Shown: positions 7,392 through 16,399 of the stretch, piece after piece | Numbering within the stretch: the first letter of the stretch is position 1 | How the letters are laid out: the number at the start of each line of letters is the position of its first letter | DNA from: CAZMYM01 sp964620325 | Lineage (GTDB): Bacteria > Bipolaricaulota > Bipolaricaulia > UBA7950 > UBA9294 | Direction of reading: 5' to 3' | Length of the DNA: 64,000 nt | Assembly (NCBI GenBank): GCA_964620325.1 | Contig: CAZUIM010000002.1 | Coordinates: 1 to 64,000 of the forward strand | Position numbers and translations under genes: made by a program | Notes under the pieces: generated by a model | The model's input: the letters and a program-made list of their open reading frames with translations, nothing else | Told to the model about the DNA's origin: nothing | The model's database searches: none

Positions 7392-8712
7392 CCGACCCCC
7401 TCTTCCCGTGACTCGAGGGGGTCGCCGACACCGGCTCGTGACAGACGAGGTCCCGCAAGGTCTCCCGCCCACGAATCAGGACCGGTCGTCGGTCCTTCAC
7501 CATCACTTCGGCAGCTCGGGGATGCGAGTTGTACTGGGACGACATCGAGAATCCGTACGCCCCGGTGTCCAAGACGGCGAGAAGATCCCCCCGGGCGACA
7601 TCGCCGAGAGGGTAGTCGAGCGCCAGATGGTCGCTCCCCTCGCAGATCGGCCCAACGATGTCACAGGTCTTCGCATCGCCCTCGGCCTCCCGGACCGGGA
7701 CGACCCGATGGGTCGCTCCGTACAGGCTGGGGCGGATCAGCGTGTTCATGCCCGCGTCGACCACGACGAACCGCCGGCCGTGGACGCGCTTTCGAACCAC
7801 GACGCGAGTCAGCAAGAGGCCGGCGTCGCCGACCAGAATGCGGCCGGGCTCAAGGTGAAGCCGCAAGCCGGCCGGCCACAAGCGGCGCAGTCTATCTCCC
7901 AAGCGCTCCAACGGAAACCCGGACTCCGGCGTCCGATAGGGCTGAGCGAATCCTCCCCCAAGATCGAGAAACTCGACGTCCATCCCGTTCCGGCGGACTT
8001 CCTCACAGACTGCCTGCAGCGCGGACAGCGCCTCGAGATACGGTTCCACGCGCCCTATCTGCGACCCGAGGTGCACGTGGAGCCCGACCAGGCGCAACGA
8101 CTTGGACGCCCGCAACAGGGAGAGAACACGCCGCCACGCCGTGGCGTCCATCCCAAACTTGCTGCCCGATGCGGCGGTGGCCAAATACGGGTGGCACGCC
8201 GCCCGGATGTCGGGATGGATTCTTATTGCTACGGGGACTTGCCGCGAGGCACCCTTCGCCGCCGCCGCAAGCACTTCCGCCTCTTCTAGCGACTCCAGAA
8301 TGGCGGCGCGGAGCCCCATCGAGGCCGCTTCGAGGCATTCCTGCGGGAGTTTGCCCACGCCCGAGAAGACGATCGACGACCCCGCCATTCCAGCACGGAC
8401 CGCGCGACGAAACTCCCCGATTGAGACCACCTCAGCACCGACTCCACGGTCTCGGAGCAGCTGCAGCACTGTGGCGTTCGAGTTCGCCTTCATCGCGTAG
8501 AAGAACGAGGCCGGGAGGCCGTCGAACGCTCGTTGGAATCGGTCGACGTTGGCGACAATCCTGCGCGCGCTGTACACGTACGTGGGGGTGCCGAACCGAT
8601 CCGCGAGCTCGAGCAGCGAAACCCCGTCTGTGTGGAGGATCCCTGACCGAACGTCGAGCCACTCTGGCAGCGACGCATCGCGCCCCGCGGGCCCAGGGCT
8701 GAGCTCGTCCAT
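7378..8712 (-). CDS. lysA: Diaminopimelate decarboxylase-family PLP enzyme
   Basis: A 444-residue fold-III decarboxylase. The PLP lysine lies in FFYAMKANSN (K75). HVHLGSQIG binds the cofactor phosphate region, LEPGRILVG follows, and GPICEGSDHLA carries the C-E-x-x-D motif that contacts the D-amino-acid centre of the substrate. Length and motifs fit meso-DAP decarboxylase (lysine synthesis). However, it lies inside a catabolic transport/oxidation operon between dppD and an AOR, so it may instead decarboxylate another D-amino acid or diamino acid. The start at 8712 follows an AGGAGG at good distance, 4 bases after dppD ends. Confidence 0.82.
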   Translation of the reverse strand: MDELSPGPAGRDASLPEWLDVRSGILHTDGVSLLELADRFGTPTYVYSARRIVANVDRFQRAFDGLPASFFYAMKANSNATVLQLLRDRGVGAEVVSIGEFRRAVRAGMAGSSIVFSGVGKLPQECLEAASMGLRAAILESLEEAEVLAAAAKGASRQVPVAIRIHPDIRAACHPYLATAASGSKFGMDATAWRRVLSLLRASKSLRLVGLHVHLGSQIGRVEPYLEALSALQAVCEEVRRNGMDVEFLDLGGGFAQPYRTPESGFPLERLGDRLRRLWPAGLRLHLEPGRILVGDAGLLLTRVVVRKRVHGRRFVVVDAGMNTLIRPSLYGATHRVVPVREAEGDAKTCDIVGPICEGSDHLALDYPLGDVARGDLLAVLDTGAYGFSMSSQYNSHPRAAEVMVKDRRPVLIRGRETLRDLVCHEPVSATPSSHGKRGSDDLA

Positions 8713-8716
8713 CGGT

Positions 8717-9736
8717 CTAGACCTCCTCTCGGTTTCGGTCCGCCCACTCCAACACATGGTGACAGGCGACGAGGTGCCGGGGACCCAGCTGGAAGACCTC
8801 CGGGCGCTCCTGCGTGCAGATCTCGGTCGCCTTGTCGCACCGGGGATGGAACCTGCAACCCGAGGGAGGGACGAGGAGGCTGGGGACCTCACCGGACAGC
8901 GTTCCCAGCGCCTCGCCGCGGGGCGCGAAATCTGGAACCGCGTTGATCAGCCCGACCGTGTACGGATGTCCCGGCGTCCCGATGATGCAATGGACAGGCC
9001 CCGACTCGACTGCTGTGCCCGCGTACATCACCACAATCCGATCGCAGATGTTCGTCACGACGCCGAGGTCGTGCGAGATGATCAATACAGACATCTGGGT
9101 CTTCTTCTGAATCTCGGCCAGAAGCTCCAGGATCTGCAGCTGAACCGAAACATCGAGGGCCGTGGTCGGCTCGTCGGCGATCAGCAATTTCGCGTCACAC
9201 GCGAGCGCCATCGCGATCAACACGCGTTGCTGCATTCCGCCGCTCAGCTCGTGCGGATACTGCTTGAGGAGCTCGCGCGGGCGGGCGAGCGCCACGGCGG
9301 ACATGCTCTCCGTCGCGCGATCGTAGAGTTCACGCTTCTTGGCTTTGCCGTGCAGTCGGAGGATGCTCGTGAACTGCTGCCCGATCGTGAACACGGGATT
9401 CAGAGACGACATCGGTTTCTGGAACACCATGGCAATCCCGCGACCGCGCAGCGTCTGGCGCACGACCTTCTCGCTCAGCTTGAGAACGTCCGTGCCGTCG
9501 AACGTGATCCGACCGCTGACGATCCGTCCCGGCGGCGTAATCAACCGCAGAATCGAGCGGGTGGCGACGCTCTTTCCACAGCCGGTCTCCCCGACCAGGC
9601 CGACCGTCTCGCATCGGCCGACGGAGAACGACACCCCGTCGACCGCGCGGACCACACCCTGATAGGTGAAGAAGTAGGTCTTGAGATCGTCAACATCGAG
9701 CAGTCGACCGGTCTTCGGCATCGTCGCTTCCCTCAT
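8717..9736 (-). CDS. dppD: Oligopeptide/dipeptide ABC transporter ATPase (DppD type)
   Basis: About 340 residues. Walker A GETGCGKS, Q-loop FQKPMSSLNP, signature LSGGMQQR, Walker B LLIADEPTTALD and the switch histidine in IISHDLGVV are all present, followed by the C-terminal OppD/DppD extension with its four-cysteine cluster (CRFHPRCDKATEICTQ...VACHHV), usual for peptide importers. It energises import together with DppF. The first ATG (9736) overlaps the dppC stop as ATGA; an internal ATG at 9721, five codons later, is also possible. It belongs to the same transcript as dppB, dppC and dppF, although dppF and the binding protein are separated from it by eleven redox and metabolic genes. Confidence 0.93.
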   Translation of the reverse strand: MREATMPKTGRLLDVDDLKTYFFTYQGVVRAVDGVSFSVGRCETVGLVGETGCGKSVATRSILRLITPPGRIVSGRITFDGTDVLKLSEKVVRQTLRGRGIAMVFQKPMSSLNPVFTIGQQFTSILRLHGKAKKRELYDRATESMSAVALARPRELLKQYPHELSGGMQQRVLIAMALACDAKLLIADEPTTALDVSVQLQILELLAEIQKKTQMSVLIISHDLGVVTNICDRIVVMYAGTAVESGPVHCIIGTPGHPYTVGLINAVPDFAPRGEALGTLSGEVPSLLVPPSGCRFHPRCDKATEICTQERPEVFQLGPRHLVACHHVLEWADRNREEV

Positions 9737-10614
9737 TGGATGTCCCTCGAGACGACGTCGCGAATCGTGTCCCCCAACAGGATGAACCCGGCAACGAGAA
9801 GGAAGATCATCAACCCGGGGAACGTGATCATCCACCAGTCCGCCGGGAGGTACTGTCGTCCGATGCTCACCATCAGACCCCACGACGGCGTCGGCGGTTG
9901 CGCCCCCAACCCGAGGAAGCTAAGCCCCGACGACGTCAAGACAGCGAGGCCGAGTTGGAGCGTCGTCTGGACGGCGATCGGGCCGACGCAATTCGGCAGG
10001 AGATGTCGGAAGAGAATCCGCGGCGTTCGTGCTCCCATCGAGCGCAGAGACAGCATGAAGTCGGTGTTCTTCAGCTTCAGGGTCTCTCCCCGGACGATCC
10101 GCGCGTGCCACGTCCACCAGACGATCGACATCGCCAGCATGACGTTGGTGACCGACGGGCCGAGGGCCGCCGCACCGACCATCGCCAACACGAAGGTTGG
10201 AACCGCGAGGAAGACGTCGACGAGCCGCATGATCACCATGTCGATGACCCCGCCGAAGAAACCGCTGACCAAGCCAAGGAGCGTCCCCAGCGTCGCCGAG
10301 ATGCTGACCACGACGAACGCGATCTTCAACGATACACGGGCCCCGTAGACCACACGACTGAAGATGTCTCGTCCGAGATCATCCGTCCCGAATAGGTGGC
10401 TGACAGACGGGGGCTGGAAAGACCGGGCGAAATCGATCCTCTGAGGGTTGTAGGGAGCGATGACCGGAGCGAACACCGCCAAGACAATGACCAGGAGGAT
10501 GAGCACGATCCCGACCACCGCCAGGGGCGAACGACGGATGATATACGCTGCGCGTCGTGTGACGCTGTCTCGTCTCGGTCTGTTCTCGAACTTGCTTGTC
10601 GTTTTCGTCGTCAT
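9733..10614 (-). CDS. dppC: Dipeptide ABC transporter permease (DppC type)
   Basis: A 293-residue inner-membrane permease. The N-terminal first helix (residues 31-53) precedes the OppC N-region motif APYNPQRIDFARSFQPPS...HLFGTDDLGRDIFSRVVYGAR, which marks DppC/OppC subunits. Five further membrane segments follow, and the EAA loop reads MGARTPRILFRHLLPNC at about residues 194-210. It forms the channel with DppB. It is 6 bases after dppB, and its stop overlaps the dppD start. Confidence 0.93.
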   Translation of the reverse strand: MTTKTTSKFENRPRRDSVTRRAAYIIRRSPLAVVGIVLILLVIVLAVFAPVIAPYNPQRIDFARSFQPPSVSHLFGTDDLGRDIFSRVVYGARVSLKIAFVVVSISATLGTLLGLVSGFFGGVIDMVIMRLVDVFLAVPTFVLAMVGAAALGPSVTNVMLAMSIVWWTWHARIVRGETLKLKNTDFMLSLRSMGARTPRILFRHLLPNCVGPIAVQTTLQLGLAVLTSSGLSFLGLGAQPPTPSWGLMVSIGRQYLPADWWMITFPGLMIFLLVAGFILLGDTIRDVVSRDIQ

Positions 10615-10620
10615 GGCTCC

Positions 10621-11625
10621 TCAGTACCGGATTCGCGGATCAAGAAGCGCGTAGAGCAAGTCCGTCACCAGATTCACCACGGCGTAAACGGCGGCGATGA
10701 CGATCGCGACGCCGATCACGGGCGCGTAGTCCACGTGGAGAATCGACACGGCAGCGAACAGCCCCATCCCTGGCCAATCGAAGACCGTTTCCACCAACAC
10801 CGCACCGCCGAGCAAGTAGCCCGTCGTCAGGCCGATCACCGAAACGGCGGAGATCAGCGAGTTCTTCAACGCATAGACGTAGTTGATCTTCACTGCCGAA
10901 TGCCCGTACGCACGCGCCATCAGGGTGTAATCCTCACCCAGAGTCCTCAGCATCGACGAACGGACCATCGCCGTGGTCGTGGAGAGGTTGGTCAACGCGA
11001 GCGTGATCCCCGGAATCAACAAGTGAAGCAGTGAGCTTCCGAGCGTCCGCCAATTCCCCGTCAGCAGGCTGTCGATCACGTAGAGACCGGTGATCCGCTC
11101 CGGAGGCGTCATCGTGAGCGCCAACCGTCCTCCCATGGGGAACCACCCCAAGTAGTACGAGAAGACCAGGATGAACATCAGCCCGAGCCAGAACTGCGGT
11201 AGCGCAACGCCCCCCACGGCGATCCCTCGTGCGAACACATCGAATATGCTGTTGCGATGGACCGCGGCGACAACCCCGAGCAGAATTCCGAACACGATGA
11301 TGAGTAACAGGCTGAACACCGTCAGTTCGATCGTGGCGGGGAGGTAGGTTATCAACTCGGTCAATACCGGCCTCCGAGAGACGATCGACTTGCCGAAGTC
11401 CCCTCTCAGCAGGTTCTTCATGTACACCAGATACTGCGTGAACAAGGGCTCGTCCAGTCCGTATTCCTCCGTCACCTTTTCAATCTGCGCCTCACTGGTG
11501 TGAGGACCGAGGAGGATACGAACGGCACTTCCCGGGACGAGATGCGTCATGAAGAAGACGAGCGTCACAACCAACCAGAGGATCACGGGCATCCACATCA
11601 CTCGTTTGATGATATAGCGTATCAT
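10621..11625 (-). CDS. dppB: Dipeptide ABC transporter permease (DppB type)
   Basis: A 334-residue permease starting MIRYIIKRVMWMPVILWLVVTLVFFMTHLVPG, the typical DppB/OppB first helix. The extracytoplasmic GLDEPLFTQYLVYMKNLLRGDFGKS loop, five later helices and the EAA loop (RAYGHSAVKINYVYALKNS) follow. The start is set at 11625 because this ATG overlaps the ferredoxin stop as ATGA, tying transporter synthesis to the hydrogenase genes upstream. The longer open frame would run into the ferredoxin gene. Confidence 0.93.
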   Translation of the reverse strand: MIRYIIKRVMWMPVILWLVVTLVFFMTHLVPGSAVRILLGPHTSEAQIEKVTEEYGLDEPLFTQYLVYMKNLLRGDFGKSIVSRRPVLTELITYLPATIELTVFSLLLIIVFGILLGVVAAVHRNSIFDVFARGIAVGGVALPQFWLGLMFILVFSYYLGWFPMGGRLALTMTPPERITGLYVIDSLLTGNWRTLGSSLLHLLIPGITLALTNLSTTTAMVRSSMLRTLGEDYTLMARAYGHSAVKINYVYALKNSLISAVSVIGLTTGYLLGGAVLVETVFDWPGMGLFAAVSILHVDYAPVIGVAIVIAAVYAVVNLVTDLLYALLDPRIRY

Positions 11626-12032
11626 GTTGTAGATTCTCGCTTCCTTGCGGTCTCGGCTCGGACACCGGCGCGTTGACGGCATCGGGGACACAGATCCAGC
11701 CGTTCGTTCTTCTCCGCATTCGGGCGCGGTCCTTGATCAGGATTGAAGAACGAGAAGGCTCTGCCACACACTGCACAGGCCACTGCCCCCAGCTCCATCA
11801 CCCCGCGGCGTGCGGTCCGGTCTCCGAAGTCCGCGCCAGACTCGGAGAACGAGACCGCATCGCGCGGACAGACCCATTCGCAGCGATGACAGAAGATGCA
11901 CCGGCCGATGTCCCACGTGATCACGGCCGCGGACCCTCGATCCGCCAACTCGAGCGCACCTGTGGGACAACTGCGGACGCAGCCGATGCACCCGTCACAC
12001 CCCGCCGCGTCGATGACGAGACGCTGGCTCAC
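11622..12032 (-). CDS. Two-[4Fe-4S] ferredoxin with a C-terminal zinc-ribbon-like tail
   Basis: A 136-residue iron-sulfur protein. Residues 12-26 (CDGCIGCVRSCPTGA) and 45-59 (CIFCHRCEWVCPRDA) are two classic [4Fe-4S] motifs. After a linker the C-terminal half has CAVCGR near 87 and CPRCRQR near 118, two CxxC knuckles that look like a rubredoxin/zinc-ribbon fold. It overlaps the hydrogenase large subunit by 4 bases. HycF/EchF-like ferredoxins pass electrons from ferredoxin to group 4 hydrogenases, so this is the likely electron entry subunit, here taking electrons from the AOR enzymes (inference). Confidence 0.85.
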   Translation of the reverse strand: MSQRLVIDAAGCDGCIGCVRSCPTGALELADRGSAAVITWDIGRCIFCHRCEWVCPRDAVSFSESGADFGDRTARRGVMELGAVACAVCGRAFSFFNPDQGPRPNAEKNERLDLCPRCRQRAGVRAETARKRESTT

Positions 12033-13123
12033 GGCGCACCGTCCGCGCAGCTCATGCAGAGGTCGAACGAGGCCACGATCCGCATCGCGTGTCGCCGAGG
12101 CTCCGAAATCAAAGCTCGCTCGAGCCCTCCGATGCTCCTCGGTGTTGGGACTTCGATCGAGAGTCGCTCAATCCGCCCTTCGGAGGTCAGACCGACTCGG
12201 TGTCGGTTCGCCCCGCGCGGCGCTTCGACGGTCGCTTCTCCGTGGCATTCACCAACGGCTGCCGGAATCTCTTCGACCTGGATGTCTCCCGAGGGAAGGT
12301 CGGAGAGCAACCGCAACACGAGGTCTCGCGACCCACGAAGCTCCCGCAGCCGGACGAGGCTTCTCGCCCAAGCGCATCCGCCGTGTTCGACGATCACAAC
12401 GGGACGTAGCCAACGATACGCTGAGTAGGGCGTCTCCACGCGAACGTCCGTCTCTACGCCCGCCGCTCGGCCATTCGGACCGGTCCCCCACACATCCTCG
12501 GAATCGGTCGGTTCCCACCGTCCCACCCCCTCTATCGCGCGCCGTGCCTCATCTTCGTAGGCGGTCCCCAGCCGGTCGACCATATCCCTTAGATCACTCA
12601 ACCGCTCTCCCAACGCGTCCGCGGTCTTCTGGAACACGTCCTGTGTCACCCCGCCGATCCGGTTCATACCGTAGTGGATTCGGTTTCCGGTCAGTTCCAG
12701 AAGGCATTTCGTCAGCTCTGCGCGCACAGCCCACGCCAGATCCCGCGCCCTGCGAGCTCCTACCTCGTCTGCAGTTTCGGCAAGATTCAGTGTATGACTC
12801 TGCATCCGTTCCAACTCGGCGACGATCGTCCGCAACGCCGCAGCGCGGGGCGGGACGTCGATGCCGAGCGCACGCTCGACCGCCTCGGAAAACGCCATCG
12901 TGTGTGCGTGCGAACAGATCCCGCAGATCCTCTCGATGACGAAGATCGCCATCTCGAGATCGGCGTGTCGTCCGGCCACAAGCCGACCGAGCCCCCTTGA
13001 CGCGAATCCACCTTCCAGCTTCGCGCCGGTGATGAGATCCTCCGAATCGACCGTGAGCGCCACCCTGTAGACCTCAGGGATCTCACACTGCATGTAGACT
13101 TCACGCGTGGTCACGATCCCCAT
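12029..13123 (-). CDS. Group-4-type [NiFe] hydrogenase large subunit
   Basis: A 364-residue catalytic subunit related to EchE/HycE and NuoD. The N-terminal nickel motif is RICGICSHAH (about residues 65-74), and the C-terminal one is FDLCMSCADG, only a few residues before the end of the protein. There is therefore no C-terminal peptide to be cut off by a maturation protease. All four Ni-binding cysteines are present. The DPC usually seen at the second motif is DLC here. The small subunit (overlapping by 13 bases) and ferredoxin flank it, but no membrane or proton-pumping subunit gene is in the window. Likely role: H2 evolution from reduced ferredoxin, or H2 uptake; the direction is inference. 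Confidence 0.85.
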   Translation of the reverse strand: MGIVTTREVYMQCEIPEVYRVALTVDSEDLITGAKLEGGFASRGLGRLVAGRHADLEMAIFVIERICGICSHAHTMAFSEAVERALGIDVPPRAAALRTIVAELERMQSHTLNLAETADEVGARRARDLAWAVRAELTKCLLELTGNRIHYGMNRIGGVTQDVFQKTADALGERLSDLRDMVDRLGTAYEDEARRAIEGVGRWEPTDSEDVWGTGPNGRAAGVETDVRVETPYSAYRWLRPVVIVEHGGCAWARSLVRLRELRGSRDLVLRLLSDLPSGDIQVEEIPAAVGECHGEATVEAPRGANRHRVGLTSEGRIERLSIEVPTPRSIGGLERALISEPRRHAMRIVASFDLCMSCADGAP

Positions 13124-13500
13124 CCTTCCCGGCCTGCAACCTCCCGAACCGCGGCCAGAATCGCCTCGGGACGCGGGGGGCAGCCGTACACCGAGACCAC
13201 CGTCCGACCCTCCTCCGATCCGAAGTTGTGAGGAAGCGCTCGAGAGCTAGGAGAGAAGGCCCCCTGTGTCGTAGCACAGGGGCCGAGAAGGATGACCGCC
13301 AGGCTCGGATCGAACGACTCGAGATCGATACGCGCCGCGTTCTCGGGGGTCATCGCTCCGGTGAGCACCAACAGGTCGGCCTCCTTTGCGTCGGAGACGA
13401 GTTCCACCTCCGGCGATTGCCTGAGGGCCTCCAGCAGTTCGATGTCGCACCCGTTGCACGACCCCAGGTTCAGGTGCCGGAGACGAATGGCTCTGCTCAC
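13111..13500 (-). CDS. Group-4-type [NiFe] hydrogenase small subunit
   Basis: A 129-residue NuoB/EchC-like subunit holding the proximal [4Fe-4S] cluster. Ligands: the two cysteines of LGSCNGCDIELLEAL (C15 and C18), one in LLGPCATTQGAF and one in VYGCPPRPEAIL. It is shorter than group 1-3 small subunits, as expected for group 4. GTG start at 13500 with a GGAGGG site. It lies 3 bases after the MoaD-like gene and overlaps the large subunit. Confidence 0.87.
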   Translation of the reverse strand: MSRAIRLRHLNLGSCNGCDIELLEALRQSPEVELVSDAKEADLLVLTGAMTPENAARIDLESFDPSLAVILLGPCATTQGAFSPSSRALPHNFGSEEGRTVVSVYGCPPRPEAILAAVREVAGREGWGS

Positions 13501-13502
13501 GG

Positions 13503-13790
13503 CTACCCTCCGCTGATTCCGTGGATTATTGAGACACGGTCCCCGTCGTGAACCGGTGTGGCCAGTCCGCCCGAGTGCATGACGGTCCTCCCGTTGATGA
13601 GGACGGCGAGGCCGGTTCGGAGGTCCGACGCGCCGTCCCCATCCGCCCAGATCTCGCGTTTCTCATCCCCGGGCAGCGGAAGTTCCCGCAACACATCGCC
13701 CACCGCAACCGGCTCGGTGACCGGCACGGAGTAGGATCTGCGCCCGAGCACCTGCGCTGAGGTGACGAGTAGACGCACCTCTACGGTCAT
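13503..13790 (-). CDS. MoaD/ThiS-family ubiquitin-like sulfur carrier
   Basis: A 95-residue beta-grasp protein. The C-terminus (DGDRVSIIHGISGG) ends in the double glycine that is thiocarboxylated in MoaD/ThiS sulfur carriers. It is squeezed between an AOR gene (4-base ATGA overlap) and the hydrogenase small subunit. MoaD-like proteins beside AOR genes are usually taken to help make the tungsten/molybdenum pterin. A dedicated carrier for the bispterin of the two AORs is therefore the best guess. Confidence 0.85.
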   Translation of the reverse strand: MTVEVRLLVTSAQVLGRRSYSVPVTEPVAVGDVLRELPLPGDEKREIWADGDGASDLRTGLAVLINGRTVMHSGGLATPVHDGDRVSIIHGISGG

Positions 13791-15688
13791 GCTCGTTCGT
13801 CACGCTCCAACCCCGCCAATTCGAGCGCATCGAGCGTCTCCTGTTCCGGGACGCCTGTGGCCGCATCCCAGCCGCGCAGGATGTAGTACGTCTCGAGCAT
13901 TCCGTCGAGCTTCTCTTGAGTGAGCGTCTCCTCTCCACCCGCGAGAGTCGGCGACGATGTGAACATCCGTGGTGGCAGCACATCCAGTTCACGCCGGGAC
14001 AGCCCTTCGCGCAGATTGAACAGACGCTCCAGCGTGACAACCCGAGCACCGACGCGTCGAGCCTCCTCTTCGGCAATCTCGATCCCAGTCGCCGCGGAGA
14101 ACATCTCCGCCATGTTGGCGAAGTTGATCCGCGTGTACGACCACGTATCCGTGAACACGCAGATTCCGACGCAATCTGTTAGGGCATACAGGTCCTCGTG
14201 CCACGCGACGATCTCCGGCTTGCCGTCTGGCGCCAGACTGTCGACCCCCTTCTCCGTCCCGGCGATCTCGACGGCGAGCTTTCGAACCTCCGGCGTGTAC
14301 CCGATTTCCGCGAGACACTCCGTGGTCAGATGGTCCGGTCCCCGGGGGTTGAGCGCGAACGCCAACGCGTACGACATTGAGCCTCTCACATCGACCATCG
14401 ACTGCTCGAGCCCCTTCGCCTGAATCGCGAACTGGTCCGATCCCTTGCCGATGGCCTCCGCCGCCACCTTGGTTCCCTCCGCGAGCAGGCTGGCGAAGTC
14501 CCCGTCGCGGCGGCCCATCCGGCGAATCAACTCGAGCATCGCCTCGCCGTTGCCCCACGACAGATCCAGGTCACCGATCTGCTCGAGTGTCAACAGCCCG
14601 CGCTGATGACACTCCATCGCGAACGAGACCATCGAACCGGCCGAAATCGTGTCCATCCCGAGGATGTTGCACAGCTCGTTGCCGCGCACGATCACTTCGG
14701 TGTCTGTAATTCCGCACTTCGATCCGAGCGAGGCCAGCGTCTCATACTCCGGCCCGGCAGTGTAGGCCCCGGCGTACGTGCCTGAGGTCACACGAGCGAA
14801 CCGGCCGCAGTGCAAGACGCACGAAGAACACGCCTCCGGATGCGCGTACCGAGCGGAGACGTACTCCCCACTCAGCTTGACACCGTCTTCGATGTGTCCG
14901 TCCTGGAAGTTGTTGTGGGGAAGGGTGCCACTCTCGTTGGCTCCGAGAACGCCCTGGGCGGTTCCGAACCTGAACGAGCGCGTCCAGCAATAGTGGTCGT
15001 CGCGCAGCGCCCGGCGGGCGGCGAGACTGACCTCCATGAATCGATCCGGCTGAGCGACGTCGATGTCGCCGGTTCCCCGAACGGCGATGGCCTTCAGGTT
15101 CTTCGAGCCCATCACAGCCCCGGCTCCACCTCGCCCGGCGGCCCGATAGATCGATACCATCACACTGGCGAACTTGACCAGGTTTTCGCCCGCAGGACCG
15201 ATCATCAGCGTCTTGATCTGATCGTCGCCCAGCTCCTCCTTCAGCCAGCGATCGGCCGCTCGCGTGTCCAGGCCCCATAGGGCTTGAGCGTCTCTGATCT
15301 CCACGTGCCCGTCGTCGATCCATAGGTAGACAGGATGATCGGACTGGCCAAGGATCGTGATTCCGTCGAATCCGGAGAACTTCAGCTCGGGGGCGAAGTG
15401 AGAACCGACGTTGGTCTTGAGATACAGATTCGTCGCCGGCGACTTGCAGGTGATTGTCATCCGGCCGGAGTTTGGCGCGAACGTCCCGCCGAGGGATCCT
15501 GTCCCGAAAATCAGAGGATTGTCGGGGCCGAGAGGATCGATTCCCGGCTCGGTCAGGTCCCACAGCATGCGGGCGTTGATCCCGCGCCCTCCAAGGTAGC
15601 CGGTGATCAGTTCACGGTCGAGAGTCCTGCTCTCGACCTGTCCGGCGGACAGGTCCACCCAGAGCCAGCGCCCTGTCATTCCCTTCAT
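13787..15688 (-). CDS. aor: Aldehyde:ferredoxin oxidoreductase (tungsten enzyme)
   Basis: A 633-residue AOR with all classic features: GYLGGRGINARMLWDL and FGTGSLGGTFAPNSGRMTITCKSP at the N-terminus, MIGPAGENLVKFASVMV near 162, the cluster ligands C287-x2-C290-x3-C294, the GPEYET motif at 312-317 and the last cluster cysteine in TDCVGICVF near residue 495. It oxidises aldehydes to carboxylic acids, reducing ferredoxin, with a W (or Mo) bispterin. The partner Fe-S gene overlaps at the 5' end and MoaD at the 3' end, both as ATGA. A GGGAGGGG site precedes the ATG at 15688. In an amino-acid fermenter it would oxidise aldehydes derived from 2-oxo acids. Confidence 0.92.
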   Translation of the reverse strand: MKGMTGRWLWVDLSAGQVESRTLDRELITGYLGGRGINARMLWDLTEPGIDPLGPDNPLIFGTGSLGGTFAPNSGRMTITCKSPATNLYLKTNVGSHFAPELKFSGFDGITILGQSDHPVYLWIDDGHVEIRDAQALWGLDTRAADRWLKEELGDDQIKTLMIGPAGENLVKFASVMVSIYRAAGRGGAGAVMGSKNLKAIAVRGTGDIDVAQPDRFMEVSLAARRALRDDHYCWTRSFRFGTAQGVLGANESGTLPHNNFQDGHIEDGVKLSGEYVSARYAHPEACSSCVLHCGRFARVTSGTYAGAYTAGPEYETLASLGSKCGITDTEVIVRGNELCNILGMDTISAGSMVSFAMECHQRGLLTLEQIGDLDLSWGNGEAMLELIRRMGRRDGDFASLLAEGTKVAAEAIGKGSDQFAIQAKGLEQSMVDVRGSMSYALAFALNPRGPDHLTTECLAEIGYTPEVRKLAVEIAGTEKGVDSLAPDGKPEIVAWHEDLYALTDCVGICVFTDTWSYTRINFANMAEMFSAATGIEIAEEEARRVGARVVTLERLFNLREGLSRRELDVLPPRMFTSSPTLAGGEETLTQEKLDGMLETYYILRGWDAATGVPEQETLDALELAGLERDERA

Positions 15689-16188
15689 CTTCGATCCCCT
15701 CCCGTGGCCAGCGCCGCTCGGCGCCGAGCGGCCTCGCGCGTCTTCTCCCGCGCCACGAGGCGCTCAGGCATCCACTTGAGTGCGCCCGCCGTGCAGTACT
15801 GCGCGCAGTACGGATCGCCACCGACGCTGGCGCACGCATCGCACTTCATCCACTCCCGGTCCGGACTGAAGCCGATGGCTCCCAACGGGCACACGTTCAT
15901 GCACTGGTTGCAGCCGATGCACCGTGCCGCGTTTCGCACCACCCGCCCGGCCTCATCGCGACGCAGTGCATCGGTCGGACAGACCTCAATGCACGGCGCA
16001 TCCTCACACTGGTCGCAGACGACGGGGATGAAGAGCCCTTGTGCGTCGTCTCGCCAGATCCGGATCCTCGAACGCTCGTAACTGAACCGCCTGTCATGAA
16101 CGAACGAGCACACGAGCATGCACGTGTTGCATCCGGTGCACTTCTCAGAATCGACAATCAGCTTCATCCGCTCCGCGTCACTCCCCAC
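15685..16188 (-). CDS. Four-cluster ferredoxin-like subunit of AOR
   Basis: A 167-residue protein with 16 cysteines arranged as four [4Fe-4S] sites of the HycB/NrfC/DMSO-reductase type: CTGCNTCMLVC (14-24), CDQCEDAPCIEVCP (58-71), CIGCNQCMNVCP (88-99) and the CDACASVGGDPYCAQYC region (about 114-130). It is the electron-transfer subunit typically encoded next to AOR. The GTG at 16188 is chosen for its AGGAGGGG site; an ATG at 16167 is an alternative. The positively charged C-terminal 25 residues look disordered. Confidence 0.88.
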   Translation of the reverse strand: MGSDAERMKLIVDSEKCTGCNTCMLVCSFVHDRRFSYERSRIRIWRDDAQGLFIPVVCDQCEDAPCIEVCPTDALRRDEAGRVVRNAARCIGCNQCMNVCPLGAIGFSPDREWMKCDACASVGGDPYCAQYCTAGALKWMPERLVAREKTREAARRRAALATGGDRR

Positions 16189-16399
16189 GAGGCGCCCCTC
16201 CTCTCCTTCCGATCCCCAGCGGCCTCTCGTCGCCGCGCAGCCGCCTCAGATACGCTTGGCAATGCTTGCAGTACCGGGCTTCTCCTTCGCCGGTCAGATC
16301 GTCGACCATCGCGTGTTTCTCGCACAGCGGCATCTCGCAGTATGCGCATCTGTGTATGGCGGGCTCGCTGCACCCAGTGAAGCCGCAGTGAAGTGTCAT
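16178..16399 (-). CDS. Small B-box/AN1-like zinc-finger protein
   Basis: A 73-residue protein with a dense Cys/His pattern: C5, C10, H16, C18, C21, C26, H29 and then C44-x2-C47, matching the cross-brace zinc finger often found at the N-terminus of prokaryotic membrane proteins. Here it stands alone with a basic tail. It overlaps the DUF917 gene by 4 bases upstream and the Fe-S gene by 11 bases downstream, so it is part of the operon. Possible roles are a metal chaperone or a protein-interaction adaptor for the AOR complex; no direct evidence. Confidence 0.7.
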   Translation of the reverse strand: MTLHCGFTGCSEPAIHRCAYCEMPLCEKHAMVDDLTGEGEARYCKHCQAYLRRLRGDERPLGIGRRGGAPRGE

